Positions 44,278 to 52,931 are shown, numbered from the stretch's first letter. The stretch: DNA of 64,000 bases from Spongiibacter sp. IMCC21906 (GCF_001010805.1 NZ_CP011477.1:1-64000); one strand, 5' to 3'. Notes: a model not told the origin generated them from the sequence alone. Program-made: numbers and translations.

Positions 44278-45416
44278 AACTGGCCTGCAATGAGTGGGGA
44301 GCCTCCGTTCTGCTTACTCGTTGATACCTTCTTGTCACCAAACAAGGCACTCAAGGCTTGCAGGCGCGCAGGTACACCAGTATCTACGGTCACTTCTGCA
44401 CTTAAGCCCGAGCGCAGAGTCGACTCGTCGCGATGGTGGTCAAGGCTTAAGCGCACAGGTAAACGCTGCACTATCTTCACCCAATTGCCGGTGGCATTTT
44501 GGGGTGGCAACAGGGCAAATTCCGCCCCTGTCGCTTGGGCAATACTCTCTACCGATGCCGTCCACTCTTCACCGGGATAAGCATCAATTTCGACTTTAAC
44601 TTCAGCACCCGGTTTTAACTTTGCCAACTGATCTTCTTTAAAGTTGGCCTCAATCCAAATATGGCTATCCGCCACCACGCTAACCACCGGCAGCCCCGGC
44701 ATGGCATACTGGCCAATATGCGGCACTTTAGACGCCACCCCATCAACCGGCGAGCGCACTGTACAACGGGCCAAGTCCAACCGGGCTTTTTCTAGCGCTG
44801 CTTGGGCAGCCTGTACCTCAGGGTGACGCTGAATATCGACATTCACCTGACCACCCAACTGCGCCAGTGTCTCTGAGCGATCACTTTCAAGGCGGCTCAC
44901 TGTATTTAGCGCCACATCTAAATCACGTTGGGCCTGGTCCAACTGCTGATTAGACGCCACACCTTTTTTCTGCAAATCCACCATTCGGTGCTGCTGTTTA
45001 CGGGCATAAGCCAGGTCATCTTGCGCCGCCGCCAGTGCCGCCCCTTTTTGCACGTAGGCCGCTTTCAACGATTTGATACGAATATACGCCTGCTCTAATT
45101 CTGCCTGAGCGTCGTGCACACCCACTTCATACGCCTGAGCATCAACCCGCAGCAAGACCTGTCCAGCTTTCACCCGCTGGTTCTCTACCACCGCAACATC
45201 CAGAATATTTCCGGTGATTTCTGAGCTTACATTAACCACATCCGCTTTCACGTACGCATTGTCGGTGCTCACATAACGGCCACCAAACAAAAAGACATAC
45301 GCCGCAATAAGCACGGCAACAGCAGGAACGACAACAAATAGCCGGCGGCGCAGCTTTTTGTTTTGGGCAGATGGCGTTGTCACTGCGGTATTATCAACAT
45401 TGTCAGAGTCGCTCAT
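44274..45416 (-). CDS. emrA: EmrA-type HlyD membrane-fusion protein
   Basis: 380 residues: one N-terminal membrane helix (VVVPAVAVLIAAYVFLFGG), STDNAYVKADVVNVSSEITG (lipoyl half), a coiled-coil hairpin of about 100 residues, then SPVDGVASKVPHIGQYAMPG (second lipoyl half). It links EmrB to the outer membrane. The start shares a base with the regulator stop (TAATG). Confidence 0.93.
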   Translation of the reverse strand: MSDSDNVDNTAVTTPSAQNKKLRRRLFVVVPAVAVLIAAYVFLFGGRYVSTDNAYVKADVVNVSSEITGNILDVAVVENQRVKAGQVLLRVDAQAYEVGVHDAQAELEQAYIRIKSLKAAYVQKGAALAAAQDDLAYARKQQHRMVDLQKKGVASNQQLDQAQRDLDVALNTVSRLESDRSETLAQLGGQVNVDIQRHPEVQAAQAALEKARLDLARCTVRSPVDGVASKVPHIGQYAMPGLPVVSVVADSHIWIEANFKEDQLAKLKPGAEVKVEIDAYPGEEWTASVESIAQATGAEFALLPPQNATGNWVKIVQRLPVRLSLDHHRDESTLRSGLSAEVTVDTGVPARLQALSALFGDKKVSTSKQNGGSPLIAGQL

Positions 45417-45871
45417 TACGCGCCCTCCTCGCAGTCATTGGCCGCACAGATATTCTGTTTAATTCGCTCCAGCATGTCTTCTACCTGCTTGCGCTCAGCG
45501 GCACTAAAACCAGCAAGAGCCACCTTGCGGGTATGCTCTGCAATTTCAGTTAAATCCGCCAAAATAGGCTCAGCTTGCTCAGTCAAAAAGAGGCTCACCG
45601 CCCGCCGATCATTTTCTTGACGTTCACGCCGCAGCCATCCCGCCTTGACCAACCGGTCCACACTTTGGGTTACCGTCACCGGATGCACCTCCAACCAGCT
45701 CGCCAACTTCGCCTGATTCATTCCCGGCTCACGGGACAAAATCAACAGTAACCGCCATTGGGGCTGGGTCAAATTAAGGTGCTGGGCACGACGACGAAAA
45801 TCTTCCCTTACCAGACGGGCCGTCTCGATAAGCAGAGAAATGGAATTTTTTTCAGCAATAGTTTTTTTCAT
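45416..45871 (-). CDS. MarR-family repressor of the efflux operon (EmrR-like)
   Basis: 151 residues: winged helix LASWLEVHPVTVTQSVDRLV, wing ENDRRAVSLFLTEQAE and a helical dimer interface. As first gene of the emrAB operon with a near-perfect 18-1-18 inverted repeat just upstream, it almost certainly represses its own operon and is released by a small-molecule substrate. Confidence 0.9.
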   Translation of the reverse strand: MKKTIAEKNSISLLIETARLVREDFRRRAQHLNLTQPQWRLLLILSREPGMNQAKLASWLEVHPVTVTQSVDRLVKAGWLRRERQENDRRAVSLFLTEQAEPILADLTEIAEHTRKVALAGFSAAERKQVEDMLERIKQNICAANDCEEGA

Positions 45872-45887
45872 AACTGCAATAATAGCA

Positions 45888-45924
45888 ATTAATTAGCCAC
45901 CTATTCAATAGGTGCCTAATTAAT
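45888..45924. promoter_or_regulatory. Large MarR-type operator
   Basis: Arms 45888-45905 and 45907-45924 are inverted repeats with one mismatch in 18, around a single central C (outer ATTAATTAG/CTAATTAAT, inner CACCTATT/AATAGGTG). It lies 17 bases upstream of the marR start. Confidence 0.85.
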
Positions 45925-46181
45925 ATTGAATTGGCAGCATCGTTCCAACACGCCACTAAACTTCAGGAGTGAAACGCATTGCTTTTGAGTATGGCGGCGG
46001 CATGCGAAGTCGGGAATGGGAATGGGAGCTAACATCAGAAATGATGCGCTACTGACAATAACCGACCACGATACGCAGACAATCTAGCCACGAAGTAATC
46101 TATAAAAACCGACAATAAGAAGTGCGGCTAGATATTCTGCTAATGGCACAAAGCGGGCATTTGAGTAGAGAAATTCTACAG

Positions 46182-46231
46182 CCTCAACGCCGCCAACACG
46201 CGCGGCTTTTTTGTGGAGCCGCAGGCGGAAC
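46182..46231. other. attC-like palindromic remnant on the left of the cassette
   Basis: CCTCAAC followed by GCCGCC and GCGGCT, then a T-rich loop, AGCCGC, a single A and GGCGG. It has the nested-arm layout of an attC but lacks the GTT of an R' box. May be a decayed recombination site. The 45925-46180 stretch holds no gene. Confidence 0.35.
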
Positions 46232-46274
46232 GAAAAGGCCGTCGCGGTGCTTGGCCTTGATAGGGCATCTGCTG

Positions 46275-46299
46275 TATAGTTGTACGGCATCTCCGTACA
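46275..46299 (+). promoter_or_regulatory. yefM/yoeB promoter and operator
   Basis: Minus-10 TATAGT (46275-46280) with a possible minus-35 TTGGCC (46251-46256, 18-base spacer). The operator TGTACGG-CATCT-CCGTACA (46281-46299) is a perfect dyad containing the TGTAC core typical of YefM-YoeB autoregulation. Confidence 0.75.
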
Positions 46300-46312
46300 T
46301 GAGGATACCCAC

Positions 46313-46585
46313 ATGGACACAATTAGCGTAAATAAGTTTAGAGACAACCTTAAAAGTGTTGTAGAACAGGTAGTTAGTCGACATGAGCCCCTCAAGGTAA
46401 CCAGGCGGGCTGGTGAGGCATTTGTGGTTATTAGTGCCGACGACTGGGAGCGAGAGCAAGAAACTCTTTACGTGCTCCAGAACAAAAATCTCATGCAACA
46501 GATTGCCGACTCCCTTGAAACCCATACCCGTGACCAAGGCTATAAACCGACTGACGAGCAAATGAATGAGATCACTGGTATTTGA
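46313..46585 (+). CDS. yefM: YefM/Phd-family antitoxin
   Basis: 90 residues: MDTISVNKFRDNLKSVVEQV, HEPLKVTRRAGEAFVVISAD is the Phd/YefM DNA-binding fold; the acidic C-terminal helix (MQQIADSLETH) neutralises the toxin. Start at 46313 with GAGGA upstream; an in-frame ATG at 46280 would overlap the operator. It overlaps the toxin by 20 bases. Encoded as the payload of an integron cassette. Confidence 0.9.
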   Translation: MDTISVNKFRDNLKSVVEQVVSRHEPLKVTRRAGEAFVVISADDWEREQETLYVLQNKNLMQQIADSLETHTRDQGYKPTDEQMNEITGI

Positions 46586-46838
46586 GGGTAATACCTGGGA
46601 GGAGTATGAGGCCCTGCGTGAAAAGGACAAGCGGATCCACAAGGCCTTGCTCAAATTGCTCAAAGAAATGCTCCGCTCCGACGACCCTTCTTCTGGCTTG
46701 GGGAAACCTGAGCCACTGAAGCATAACCTCTCGGGTCTCTGGTCAAAGCGGATTTCGCAAAAAGATCGCTTAATATATCGCTTCGATGATAAATCCATTT
46801 ATATCTTCGCAATTGGTGGACACTACGATCAGCCCTAA
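46566..46838 (+). CDS. yoeB: YoeB-family ribosome-dependent mRNA interferase toxin
   Basis: 90 residues of RelE/ParE fold. The YoeB catalytic pieces are visible: LLKLLKEMLRSDDPSSGLGK, PLKHNLSGLWSKRISQKDRL with catalytic Arg, and the end IGGHYDQP with terminal His and Tyr. It cleaves mRNA in the ribosomal A site. The TAA stop (46836-46838) lies inside the R'' box of the attC, a common economy of gene cassettes. Confidence 0.93.
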   Translation: MRSLVFEGNTWEEYEALREKDKRIHKALLKLLKEMLRSDDPSSGLGKPEPLKHNLSGLWSKRISQKDRLIYRFDDKSIYIFAIGGHYDQP

Positions 46839-46932
46839 CGCCCGGCTCACCGAGCAAATTTTTGATGGCGGCTTTTTTGCCACGCAAAAAAGGTGACAGC
46901 GAAAATTTGTCCGGTGCAGCCGGGCGTTATGT
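46833..46932 (+). mobile_element. Integron attC recombination site (lone cassette)
   Basis: 100 bases. R'' region CCCTAAC (46833-46839) and R' GTTATGT (46926-46932). AACGCCCGGCT then CACC (46837-46851) pairs with GGTG-C-AGCCGGGCGTT (46913-46928), leaving C46917 extrahelical, the hallmark that sets the recombining strand. Inner arms CAAATTTT/AAAATTTG and CTTTTTTG/CAAAAAAG extend the fold. No integron integrase or second complete attC is in the window, so this is an isolated cassette. Confidence 0.9.
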
Positions 46933-47035
46933 TTTGAAGAGCTTGCAGGCGCAGGACGTTCTTGACGGATATGGTGAAGTATATTTACCCAACGCATTGA
47001 GCAAAAAATACCCGAGCGCCGCCAGAGATTCTGCA

Positions 47036-47944
47036 TTAAACATCACTTTTCGGTTTACGACTGGAATGTTTTTTAGGCCCCTCAAGCAATACCTTCGGCG
47101 GCGCCTCAAGATGAAAACCGTCAAAGGCTTCAGAGTTACATTCCTTCCGCAAAGGCCCCCAACAAATCCGCGCATTGGGGGAGCCGCCATCAATACGAAT
47201 GCAGGCGCCAGTAATATAAGCCGCGCCAGGAGACAAAAGATAGACAATGGCGCTGGAAATTTCTGCGGCATTTCCCCAGCGTTGTAACGGAATAGTTTTA
47301 GGGATTTCGGCAAAGTGCGCCTGAGCTTCAGGCTCATAGGTATCCAAGCCACTGCTGGCAATACAGCCCGGCGCAACGGCATTCACTCTGACACCATAGC
47401 TTGCCCACTCGGACGCCACACTTTCAGTGAGCGTCCACATGCCGCCACGAGCGGCAGCTGAATGAGAATAGTTAGGCCAGCCATTCCAGATATCAGCGAT
47501 CATATTCACAATGGCGCCACCGTTGGCTTTCATCCAACGCTTGTAGGTTTCGCGCATAAAAATGAAGCCGCCCACCAAATTATTTTTCACCACTGCCTCA
47601 AAACCTTTAGTCGTGATATCTTCAGCAGGCATTCGGTATTGGCCACCGGCGTTATTCACCAGCCCATCGATTTTGCCGTGCACTTCAAGCACCTGGTCTA
47701 TTGTGGCGATAACGCTTTCTTCCTCTCGAATATCGCAAACATGTATGGACGTCACACCCCCTGTCGCTTCAATTTCCAATTTAACCGCGTCCAATTTTTC
47801 ACGCTTACGACCAACTATTGCCACGGTAGCACCAAGAGACGCCAGCTCGTGAGCCGTGCAACGGCCAATACCGCTGCCACCACCGGTGACAATCATAATT
47901 TGACCTTTAAACAAGTCGGCTCGATAGATAGATTGATAACTCAT
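47036..47944 (-). CDS. Short-chain reductase, PECR (trans-2-enoyl-CoA reductase)-like
   Basis: 302 residues with Rossmann motif TGGGSGIG, VNNAGGQYRMP and a C-terminal extension of about 40 residues. At the usual YxxxK site the text is HSAAARGG, so Tyr is replaced by Ser and Lys by Arg; this SxxxR variant is the pattern of peroxisomal trans-2-enoyl-CoA reductase and AtuG-like terpenoid enzymes, so the gene need not be broken. Likely role: reduction in fatty-acid or isoprenoid CoA metabolism. It is monocistronic, directly right of the integron cassette, with its 3' end about 100 bases from attC. Confidence 0.8.
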   Translation of the reverse strand: MSYQSIYRADLFKGQIMIVTGGGSGIGRCTAHELASLGATVAIVGRKREKLDAVKLEIEATGGVTSIHVCDIREEESVIATIDQVLEVHGKIDGLVNNAGGQYRMPAEDITTKGFEAVVKNNLVGGFIFMRETYKRWMKANGGAIVNMIADIWNGWPNYSHSAAARGGMWTLTESVASEWASYGVRVNAVAPGCIASSGLDTYEPEAQAHFAEIPKTIPLQRWGNAAEISSAIVYLLSPGAAYITGACIRIDGGSPNARICWGPLRKECNSEAFDGFHLEAPPKVLLEGPKKHSSRKPKSDV

Positions 47945-48043
47945 ATAAAAGGCGCCATTCTTAAAATATTCTTTTTACAAACCGTAGTCTAAACACGCTT
48001 CCCACTTTTACTTCACTTGAAAAATTATTTATTTCCCTCGAAG

Positions 48044-48301
48044 TTACACCAATTCAGCGATAATCATTGCCATACAAACTACGGCCAACCAAACCTTCAG
48101 CATATACTTCCAAGGACCAGGCATTGCCCCGACCTCCATAAATGAAGTCATTATCGCGTGCACTTTAATTGTTGAAATCACAACAATAACCACAGAGGCC
48201 AATGCATAGCCATGAAACTCTTCAAAGGTTAACCAAGATGCGACCGTGGCCAGTAGCAAGCCCATCGCAACCAAACTTTTTTTATTCATTATCCAATGCA
48301 T
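48044..48301 (-). CDS. norF: NorF/cytochrome oxidase subunit IV-like membrane protein
   Basis: About 85 residues with three membrane helices of the COX4-prokaryotic family: LVAMGLLLATVASWLTF, ALASVVIVVISTIKVH, LKVWLAVVCMAMIIAE. The ATG at 48301 begins 2 bases after the norE stop, so the two are coupled. Partner of NorE in nitric-oxide or heme-copper oxidase accessory function. Confidence 0.75.
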   Translation of the reverse strand: MHWIMNKKSLVAMGLLLATVASWLTFEEFHGYALASVVIVVISTIKVHAIMTSFMEVGAMPGPWKYMLKVWLAVVCMAMIIAELV

Positions 48302-48303
48302 CT

Positions 48304-48882
48304 TTACGCCCCCAAAAAATAGATTAATGGAAAGATGAACACCCACAACAAATCAACCATATGCCAATACACCCCACCGCTCTCAACAGGTGAAATATTA
48401 TCCGCGCCATACTTGCCTTTTCGGGTATTGATAAAAAGCACGAGCAGAACAACCATCCCACCGACAACATGCGCCAAATGTATGCCAGTTAGAATGTAAT
48501 AAAACATAAAAAAATCATTGCTCAGAATGGTGATGCCATCCTGAATTTTGGCACTGTACTCTACAATTTTATTAGCAATAAATGCCACACCACAGAAAAA
48601 TGCGAGACCAATAAATACAGATGCGGCCTGCTGTAAATTCTTTTTTAAAGCCTTTACAGCCAGCACAACAAACCATGAACTCAATAAAAGTATTAAGGTA
48701 TTAATCGTTCCCAAGGTTTGATCAAGCTTGGCCTGGGATGCAATATACATTGCTTGCTGGGCGTTGCGCTCCATAAGATATGCTAAGAAAAACATGGCAA
48801 ACATACACATATCAGCGAAGACAAATATCCAAATGCCATCTTCTACTGCTGGTGCATCCTCTTTCTCTACCGAATAACTCAA
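48304..48882 (-). CDS. norE: NorE-like cytochrome c oxidase subunit III family protein
   Basis: 192 residues, five membrane helices: WIFVFADMCMFAMFFLAYL, GIHLAHVVGGMVVLLVL, GGVYWHMVDLLWVFIFPLIY is the COX3 family end. The size (about 190 residues) is the short NorE type rather than full subunit III. NorE and NorF accompany NorCB nitric-oxide reductase, but no norC, norB or oxidase subunit I/II is present in the window. Confidence 0.85.
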   Translation of the reverse strand: MSYSVEKEDAPAVEDGIWIFVFADMCMFAMFFLAYLMERNAQQAMYIASQAKLDQTLGTINTLILLLSSWFVVLAVKALKKNLQQAASVFIGLAFFCGVAFIANKIVEYSAKIQDGITILSNDFFMFYYILTGIHLAHVVGGMVVLLVLFINTRKGKYGADNISPVESGGVYWHMVDLLWVFIFPLIYFLGA

Positions 48883-48959
48883 CTCATACCCCCTAGGAAA
48901 CTGACACTGAATAGCTGCCCGTGAAAATCAATTTTCGCAGGCAGCCCTTAGATATTATT

Positions 48960-49703
48960 TTAAGCTTGCGACAGGCCCGAGCTATATTCACCCGCTGCTT
49001 CGCTCGCCTTAATACGACGATGTACTTCTTTGAGCATATAAGTACTGGCAATGGCATACCAGCCCAACCAGCAAGCATAAGGGATGTAGTAGCTCAGCAT
49101 GCCGTCCCAAGCGAACGGCCCTGTTTTGACAACGCCAGTTAAACTCGCAGGCAAAAAGCTAAGTCCGCACCAGATGGTGACAAAGCAGGCCCAGCGTGGA
49201 AATAACGGCACTTCCCGCTTATCTGCCAAGCCCACCAGCGCGGCAGCAATCATCTGCAAGGTTGTGCACGCATATTGCAGATCAATGCAGAGCCAGCCCA
49301 GATCGGTCAGCATTTGGGTGGTTGCAGGATCTTGATCAGGACGAAAGGCCGCCGCCACCCAGAAAAAGGCACTGAACGACACGACCATCACCGTAAGACC
49401 ACCACCTAGCAACTGCAGGTAAGCCATCACCGGGAAACGACCTTCAATTCTGGCCATTTGCGTACTTAACAAAGCTGTCCAAGGTAAATACAGTACGACG
49501 CATATCAGCGAGACAATAAAGCCCAAACGGATTGAGCCAAGATTATCAGCATAGCGAGCCTGCAAGGCATCAGCCGTTAAGTTTGGAGAAGGATTAGGGA
49601 AATTTCCGCCCAGAATAACCCAGAAGATAATAAAGGTGATTAAGAACGCTGGACCGCACCACGCGCTAATCAATTCATGCCGAAAGGCGGTTTTCTCATC
49701 CAT
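48960..49703 (-). CDS. Multi-span membrane protein of unknown function
   Basis: 247 residues, six to seven hydrophobic helices (FLITFIIFWVILGG, LGFIVSLICVVLYLPW, MLSYYIPYACWLGWYAIAST). No transporter motif. It lies between a MarR regulator and norE in one direction with short gaps (45 and 77 bases), so it may be a membrane partner of the same response. No family recognised. Confidence 0.75.
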   Translation of the reverse strand: MDEKTAFRHELISAWCGPAFLITFIIFWVILGGNFPNPSPNLTADALQARYADNLGSIRLGFIVSLICVVLYLPWTALLSTQMARIEGRFPVMAYLQLLGGGLTVMVVSFSAFFWVAAAFRPDQDPATTQMLTDLGWLCIDLQYACTTLQMIAAALVGLADKREVPLFPRWACFVTIWCGLSFLPASLTGVVKTGPFAWDGMLSYYIPYACWLGWYAIASTYMLKEVHRRIKASEAAGEYSSGLSQA

Positions 49704-49748
49704 CGCTGTATACCTCGCTTGTTGTCATCACACCAAGCTCGGCTTTAT

Positions 49749-50261
49749 TTAGCGATACTTGGCCTCGTCGAAAGACACAATCGCCTTTCTTAATAATTTA
49801 TCTAATACCGCTTGCTCATCCGAATCTAGATCGGCAAAAGCATTGGCTACCGGGTCAGCAATGCTAGGGGTTAGCTTATTGACGACGTCTCGCCCACGCT
49901 TGGTGAGCACAATAACGCTCCGCCGACCATCGAGCGCACCCGCTTCACGCCGCACGTAGCCTTCTTTTTCCAAGTCGACCAGCACCCTGGACATACTCGG
50001 ACGACTAGTGCCTACCAACTCACTTAACTCACTGGGAGAGGCATGGCCTTTATCGCTCGAAACCAAGACACACAATGCGTGATAACTATGCTCTGTCAGG
50101 CCAAGCTCACTAAAAACCCCAGTAAAAAAATCGCCCAAACCATACGCTGCAATTCTCACTAAACGGACCAAAATCGTTTGCTGCTTTGGCAACTCAGGCA
50201 GCGCCTTTGCTAATGGCTCAGTAGAACGCTCAACAGACCGAAGCCTTTCGATTCCTCTCAC
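49749..50261 (-). CDS. MarR-family regulator of the norEF cluster
   Basis: 170 residues: winged helix SPSELSELVGTSRPSMSRVL, wing AGALDGRRSVIVLTKRGRDV. Start is GTG at 50261 with GGAG upstream. As the first gene of the marR-membrane-norE-norF cluster it probably controls it. No obvious large operator like that of emr is seen. Confidence 0.82.
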   Translation of the reverse strand: MRGIERLRSVERSTEPLAKALPELPKQQTILVRLVRIAAYGLGDFFTGVFSELGLTEHSYHALCVLVSSDKGHASPSELSELVGTSRPSMSRVLVDLEKEGYVRREAGALDGRRSVIVLTKRGRDVVNKLTPSIADPVANAFADLDSDEQAVLDKLLRKAIVSFDEAKYR

Positions 50262-50407
50262 CCATTTATCTCCAAAAAAATACCAAGCTAGAGATAGTAT
50301 GAGGGGGGCACTACCCCGTCAATGAGACAACTTGAATAGAATGCCTAAACAAAGCTTAAGAACCGGAGGACAACTGGCCACTAAACACAAAGCGGCTTAT
50401 TTTTATT

Positions 50408-50434
50408 AAAAAAGCTGCCCTAAGTAAGGCAGCC
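50408..50434 (-). terminator. Orphan minus-strand terminator
   Basis: On the minus strand GGCTGCC-N8-GGCAGC followed by six T. The nearest upstream minus-strand gene already has its own terminator at 50631, so this may end a small RNA made from about 50435-50630. Confidence 0.5.
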
Positions 50435-50630
50435 AATCCGCAAGTGAGGGTGGTCACATTACGGAATGCAAAACCAAGTAATTTCAATATGATTTCAGAT
50501 GAAACTATTAGGCCGCAACTCTATTCTGCTGTCAAGATTAAATTTCTTGCGTAGGCTTTCTAGATTAGAGATTCAAACGAGTGAAACCGTTCATTAGCCG
50601 CTTTAAAGATGCTGACTTTTATTCAGACAC

Positions 50631-50657
50631 AAAAAAGCCGCCATCACAGGCGGCTTT
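50631..50657 (-). terminator. Terminator of the retropepsin-like gene
   Basis: AAAGCCGCC-N6-GGCGGCTTT, a 9 bp perfect stem with T run on the minus strand. Confidence 0.9.
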
Positions 50658-50675
50658 CAAGAAGGCACTAGGGCT

Positions 50676-51242
50676 TCAAATGCCAATATCCTCATCGTAG
50701 CTTTTGCTGGCATACTCCATTAACTTTGAGCTGGCGTCACAATGGGGCTTATTGATAAAAGTGCGGCGCACATCCATTAAACCAAGGCTCTGGATGGTCC
50801 TGCGCCCCAGCAATACTGGATAATTCATATCTTCCCGGTTACGCAAGCTGAACTGCTCTTCATAAACCGTATCGTTCAGACAAATTTTCATTAACACCAC
50901 TGGACGATGGTCTACGCCACCGGCGCCCCGCAATTTAAGATTGCGATGTACCGGCAACTCGAAGGTTTTTTCAACTTCCTTATCTTTGTATTCATCCTCC
51001 ACATCAACAGTAAAGCGCACCCAGTCTTCGCCATCCTTTTTAAACTCTTCTAAATTTTCTGCATGCATAGACGAGGTTAATGCACCACTATCTAACTTGG
51101 CTTTAACCGCCACCCCCCAAGGTTCAATAGTGGCCATTTCTAGCCAACCAAACACGGTTTTATCCGCTTTTGACTCGGCACTTGCCGCACCTACAAAACC
51201 CAACATGATTGCAACGAAAAAACACTGCCATTTCATTAACAT
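50676..51242 (-). CDS. Exported retropepsin-like aspartic protease (RimB/ATP-dependent zinc protease family)
   Basis: About 188 residues with a signal peptide (MKWQCFFVAIMLGFVGAASA). VFGWLEMATIEPWGVAVKAK LDSGALTSS contains the DSGA catalytic triplet of the PF05618 family; LLGRRTIQSLGLMDV is the second signature. Members are pepsin-fold peptidases once annotated as zinc proteases; this one has a signal and so acts in the periplasm. Start at 51242 or 51236 fits TAGGAG. Monocistronic. Confidence 0.85.
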   Translation of the reverse strand: MLMKWQCFFVAIMLGFVGAASAESKADKTVFGWLEMATIEPWGVAVKAKLDSGALTSSMHAENLEEFKKDGEDWVRFTVDVEDEYKDKEVEKTFELPVHRNLKLRGAGGVDHRPVVLMKICLNDTVYEEQFSLRNREDMNYPVLLGRRTIQSLGLMDVRRTFINKPHCDASSKLMEYASKSYDEDIGI

Positions 51243-51362
51243 TAACCAACTCCTATTGATCAATACCTAATCCGCTTAATGCGTCAAAGCGCCCTACATG
51301 GATATTCTGGACAATAAGGGCTGAAAGGGGTTCCGGGTAAATATTTACATCCGCGCCAGCTA

Positions 51363-52766
51363 TTAGCTATTTAGAACAGTGTCACCCTCCCCCCGCGCCT
51401 CACTTCGACGGCGCTTCTTTTGCTGTTTTTGTTCATACATCAGCTCATCGGCACGCTTCACCAATTGCTGAAAATGGCTAAATGTCCCCTCACTCCAGCT
51501 GGCCATACCCACACTGTAACTCAGCGTATACTGCCGTTCTCCGCTATCATTTAATACTTGGCAGTTTTCACTTAACCGCGATATAAGCTCCTTGCACGCA
51601 GCAGGGTCGGATGGCACCGCGACCACATACTCATCACCCCCAATACGTCCGACAAGGTCACTGCTACGAAAAGTTTTGCTGAGTAGGCCCGCCATATCGC
51701 TAAGCAATTGATTGCCAATTTCATGGCCCAAAGTGTCGTTTGTGGTTTTCAGATTATCTAAATCAAAGAACAACACACTAAGATCGCCATCCATCCTCCT
51801 GGCATCTCGCAGCGCCTGCTCGCCCAATAGATAAAAACCCCGCCGGTTGTAAAGCCCGGTCAATTCATCCGTCAGTGACATATCCCGTAAGTCACGCTCC
51901 AGATCATTGATCCGCCACGCCATCATAATGACCATCCAAAAAAACAGCAGCGCAATAAAGGCCGTAGACATCGCCGCCGCATAGGCATTGCTCACCCAAC
52001 CCGCCGAGGCAGAAATTTTAAAGCCATAGGACATGGCAAAAGGCAGCAGCAACGCAATTGGGGCCGCCATTCGGGAGATTCGGCTACCTATCCCCACCCC
52101 TACAATGACACTAAAAACGCCGTACTCCGCCCGCCGAGACACCACTAAAAAGGTGAGGAGCAACATGCAAACCAGAGTATGCGGCGACGTCACCGTATCC
52201 GCTGACTGGCCATACAAACCCGCCGCACCAAAACAATAACCCGAAAAAATGATCAAGCTTGTAATAATCAGGGCCATCGCCAAGACATCCGACACCTTTG
52301 ACATCAGGCTTTTGCGACTGCGATTAAGCAGCAATGTCAGGCTCAGCAAAAACAAAAATGCCGACGACTGCAATGACATTAAGCCGGGGCGAGAAGCTGC
52401 CGTATCAGCGACAAACAGGGTTTCCAGTCCCAAGCCAGAATCAAACACATGCACCAATAGCGCAGACAACCCCAGTAACAAGGCCATGCTCGCAAACAGC
52501 AAACTAAGCTTTAGCTGTTGGGCGCTGCGGCGCTCTTGAGCAAAACTGAAGCTCGCTGCCGCCAACAGTAGCCCCAGCCCCGTATTAAATTTCATTAGTG
52601 ACCAGCCATCGGGGAGCAGAGCACCGATTAGACCCGGCGCAATCCACGCAAGACATACCAACGCAGTAACAACCGCAATAATCGCAACAGCAGCGTGTTG
52701 GCCAGCATGCAGACGCGATAAAATAGTTAAATCTGGCTGACTGGATGACAGCGATTCGCCTTTCAT
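51363..52766 (-). CDS. Membrane-bound diguanylate cyclase (GGDEF)
   Basis: 467 residues: N-terminal 290 residues form about eight membrane helices, then a GGDEF domain (LTDELTGLYNRRGFYLLGEQ, DLDNLKTTNDTLGHEIGNQL, GRIGGDEYVVAVP) at about 295-455. The A-site is GGDEY, a tolerated variant, so cyclic-di-GMP synthesis is expected. No EAL or PAS domain. Membrane part is of an unclassified 7-8TM type. Confidence 0.9.
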   Translation of the reverse strand: MKGESLSSSQPDLTILSRLHAGQHAAVAIIAVVTALVCLAWIAPGLIGALLPDGWSLMKFNTGLGLLLAAASFSFAQERRSAQQLKLSLLFASMALLLGLSALLVHVFDSGLGLETLFVADTAASRPGLMSLQSSAFLFLLSLTLLLNRSRKSLMSKVSDVLAMALIITSLIIFSGYCFGAAGLYGQSADTVTSPHTLVCMLLLTFLVVSRRAEYGVFSVIVGVGIGSRISRMAAPIALLLPFAMSYGFKISASAGWVSNAYAAAMSTAFIALLFFWMVIMMAWRINDLERDLRDMSLTDELTGLYNRRGFYLLGEQALRDARRMDGDLSVLFFDLDNLKTTNDTLGHEIGNQLLSDMAGLLSKTFRSSDLVGRIGGDEYVVAVPSDPAACKELISRLSENCQVLNDSGERQYTLSYSVGMASWSEGTFSHFQQLVKRADELMYEQKQQKKRRRSEARGEGDTVLNS

Positions 52767-52931
52767 AAGGCAGCCTCCGAATAAATGTATCTGTAATTTA
52801 TCGAATCAGCCCCAGAAACCCAAGCAGAAGCGATGATGGGTCGGTCATTTAGTGACCTAGGCCTCTTCTTGAGCAAGGATAAAAAATTATTATTTCGCTA
52901 CTACAAGTGATGACGGGAGGTTAAAAAACAC

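Larger units (their letters stand above)
50262..50675. other. Intergenic region with an unexplained terminator
   Basis: 414 bases between the marR-type gene and the protease gene. No coding frame. Contains two minus-strand terminators (listed separately); the inner one has no known gene to terminate. Confidence 0.5.

Noticed and set aside
46184-46798. 204-residue minus-strand frame across yefM/yoeB
   Set aside because: Antisense to two clear genes and to the operator; shadow frame.
46862-47382. Frames on both strands in the attC and the SDR 3' end
   Set aside because: Overlap the attC fold and the conserved SDR gene; no independent support.
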